Below are positions 61,201 through 64,000 of a stretch of DNA of 64,000 nt, piece by piece (position 1 is the first letter of the stretch; each line of letters begins with the position of its first letter). The DNA comes from Otis tarda. Its lineage: Eukaryota > Chordata > Aves > Otidiformes > Otididae. Made by a program: the position numbers and the translations under genes. A model generated the notes under the pieces. It was not told the origin of the DNA. It was given only the letters and a program-made list of their open reading frames with translations, and made no database searches. The stretch covers positions 199,591,553 through 199,655,552 of the forward strand of contig CM048552.1 in the NCBI GenBank assembly GCA_026413225.1. The letters run 5' to 3'.

Positions 61201-64000
61201 TTGTTAGTCTAATTAAAGTATTAAATTCTAGTCAGAATGCACTGTTTTATTCTTGTTTTTCTGTTCCCAGTGTCATCTGCCTCCACGAGGTTGCACCCTT
61301 GTAATGACTGTGGTTTCTGATTACGGTCCTGAGGCCTCTGCAGTCTGCGCATGCTTGTGCTTCATGATGCTACATTTTTATTCAAGGTTCATAGGTAGTT
61401 CGCTCTACACAGAATAACTCTGTGTTAGATAACTGTCAATTAGTTAACGGTATATGTTACATCACAGTTCCACACAGCTAAACCAAAGCTAAAACTTATT
61501 TAGGCCATAGGTATCTGACTGCTAAACATCTGCTAAAACTACAAAAAGCTCAAGCCTGGCATATGTTATCAAACCAGATACCCAGCTGGTGAAGTGACCA
61601 ACACTTGTTGCCACACTGGAGGTTTCTAACTTCAACTTAAGCTCGATGACCATGGGGCAATCTGAGGACATTTTATGTAGAGTTTGAGCTGCCATATGAT
61701 TTCCTGAAGGTGAAGGATTGTTCTCTCAGGGTAGATTGTGCTCTCAAACTTTCAGAACAGACAATGTGACTAGGTCATAACAGAATGGTCATCTGCAAGG
61801 TGACAGAAACAACCAGAACTGGATGCCACCACCCAGGAAACATTCCAGACCAGGTTTTACACTGGCTTTTGCCTTGAGCCAGAGGGGAAATGCAAAAATG
61901 GATTGTGTGGCTCTGCTTTGCCCTCGCTGAGGATCTGCACTATTCATTTTGCTGCTTGGCAGAAGTATCTTTTGGGGTTCTTTCTACTCATGAAAAGGAA
62001 GACAAAAAACTTAGAAAGAGCTGTAAATGTAGGCCATGGCCATCAACTGCTACTGTTTTGTTTTTAATGTCTTGAATGGCCTAAATATATGAGGGAAGAT
62101 TCCTGGAGAAAAATGTCCTCACTTATAAGCACTGAGGATTAGTAGATAACTTATTTCTTGAGTGTATACAGAGAGCGATAAGAAATCAGAGACAATTTCT
62201 GAACCATGATCTCCTTCTCAGCCTGGGAAACCAAGTATTGGGAAGAATATATTTAAGGAATGTGAAGAACCTGTTCTTTAGGAGAATGCTAACAAGAGGC
62301 CATTTTTGTCCTGATTAAAGTATTTCTAATAGTATTATTACAAAAGCCAGCAATTATTTTTTTTTTCTTAAAACTATGAGCTTAAGCAAGTAGGATAGAA
62401 TATGATCGTAAGTAGCATTTGGTAAAAAAGGTTTTCTGCTGTGCTTGCTTAGGAGCTGAAATGTTATCCCAGTAAATGTCAGCTAGACAGTTTCTGAGGG
62501 TAAGAGGCTGAGTCGAACAGTGCACCTAATACAGGGATGTGGAGGCTACCACAAGCCACATTAGCAGAGGAATTGCCAAAGGACTAATTGGTTAGTCACC
62601 CATCACTCCTGACACCTCGGATACTCTCAGAGCATTTCATTGCAGCCAAGTTATAATTCACAAAACAGGTGAAAATAAGGCCTTTAATTAAATAAGGCCT
62701 TGCACTTTTGTTCTATGAGGAAAATAGTGTGAAATATCAACTAAACTCAGTGCCAGCCCTGGACTGAATCAAATAATATATATTTTTTTACAGTTTCAGA
62801 CTTATGTAACTGTCATTACAATTAGTTAATGTTCGGCTCTGAGAAGGAAAACATTGATTTTTAGCAAGGCCAGATTGCTCGGTAGTGAGTAGTCAGTTTG
62901 GGGAAGAATGACTGCAGTGAAAACTTACAGGTTTAGCTCAGAAAGTCCTGTTGCTTGCAGAAATCTCGTTTGGGAAGCAGCAAAGAGTTATTTCAGTGTG
63001 CTAGGCCTATAGTTTTAAAACACAAAATATTTACCACAAGCATTGCAGAGAGGAAAAGAGAGAAGCTTCAATGTAGAGGCCTCTGCAAACTCCCATGCAA
63101 TTTAGAAAAGATTACAGTATTTTGATCATAAAATTGACAGTCTGGAAAATAGATTATGACATTCAAACCACATGCTAAACAAAGACCACCACAGAAGTTC
63201 AAAGGCAAAAACATTGTTTGATTTACAACCAACTGGTTATTTAAAAGCTGGGAAGAAAATGCCTTTGTATTTCAATGAGCTCACACAGGCTGTCTCAGCC
63301 AAAACCCAGGAAAAATACTTAGTAAAGGAAGTGCCATTACATGTGCTGAGAATCCTGGAAAATTCTCCTGGCAACAGGATTCATTCATTCATTTACTTCC
63401 CAGAAATCTGCTTTAGAGACATTGAATAAACAACTTACTTATTACAAAATCCACTGAAGCTAATAAAGTTCTTCCCACTGATGTTCTTGAGCTTCAGATT
63501 GATTGAGAGAGAGTAAATATCTTGGGAGGGGAAAAGATGACCGCTGCTTTCCTGTATCCAACTGTGCTCAGAATTTACCATTACCTCAAAACTCCTCTTT
63601 TCAACACTACAAGGGTCTAAATATCCCTAACTTAATTTACTGGAAACAAAAATAAAATGTGTAGAGTTATTTTATTTGTTTTTCAAGCCCAACTAGTTTC
63701 AGCGAATATACTTGATAAAGAGGCCCTAAACTCTCAGGTCATGCCAGACAGAGATTTCTCAACTCTGGAGGAAGATGACAAATGGCGAAAAGCAGTATAG
63801 TCAGGTCTGTGATGTTGTACCACTTGTGTGGGCATGCCTGGAGGATGGCTTCATGGTTCCTCTGAACCTGTATCTGTGTCAGGTACTGTCACCTTCATAC
63901 CTTTCCAGCAGGAGACCTTGTGGTAGTCATCACTCTGAAATGTTCATTTCTGCACAACTGGCCAGACTGGAGTGTTTTAAGTGACACAAATGATACATTA
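58279..64000. other. GUCY1A2 final intron, rest of window
   Basis: About 5.7 kb of AT-rich sequence to the window edge. I looked for the last coding exon (LLKREESF..., then FIPRSREELP... and a Ser-rich tail in mammals) and did not find it, so it should lie beyond 64000. No repeat family or RNA gene recognised. Confidence 0.55.

Overview
This is vertebrate nuclear DNA, almost certainly from a bird. It is AT-rich, has large introns with GT/AG borders, carries about a dozen CR1 LINE fragments ending in ATTCTATG-type tails, and contains class II (ERVK-like) LTRs of types familiar from avian genomes. Nothing looks bacterial or plasmid-borne. I cannot name the species.

The only host gene I can support is GUCY1A2, the alpha-2 subunit of soluble (nitric-oxide-sensing) guanylate cyclase, on the + strand. 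Three consecutive internal coding exons are present: 1940-2425, 17232-17375 and 56112-56266. Together they encode the end of the PAS-like (HNOBA) region, the linker helix and most of the cyclase catalytic domain. Introns of about 14.8 kb and 38.7 kb separate them. The earlier exons (haem-NO-binding domain) and the last coding exon lie outside the window. The other ~63 kb is intron.

Region by region: 1-1939 is upstream intron with nothing recognised. The first complete intron (2426-17231) holds a ~120-bp inverted repeat pair (6689-6810 and 8346-8466) and five CR1 fragments (10163-15806). The second intron (17376-56111) holds three ~1.1-kb copies of one LTR family. Two are antisense (17747-18819 and 48752-50606); one is sense and keeps a primer-binding site (25352-26781). 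This intron also has a short collapsed LTR of another type (47547-47731), a perfect 51-bp tandem duplication (45577-45678) and several more CR1 pieces. The final intron (56267-64000) has one CR1 tail.

The most informative structure is a reciprocal nesting. At 25085-27637 an LTR element sits inside an older CR1. At 48752-50606 a younger CR1 sits inside a copy of the same LTR family. This gives a relative order of activity: older CR1, then LTR, then younger CR1. I found no undescribed gene system; long frames outside the three exons are explained by repeats or by chance.
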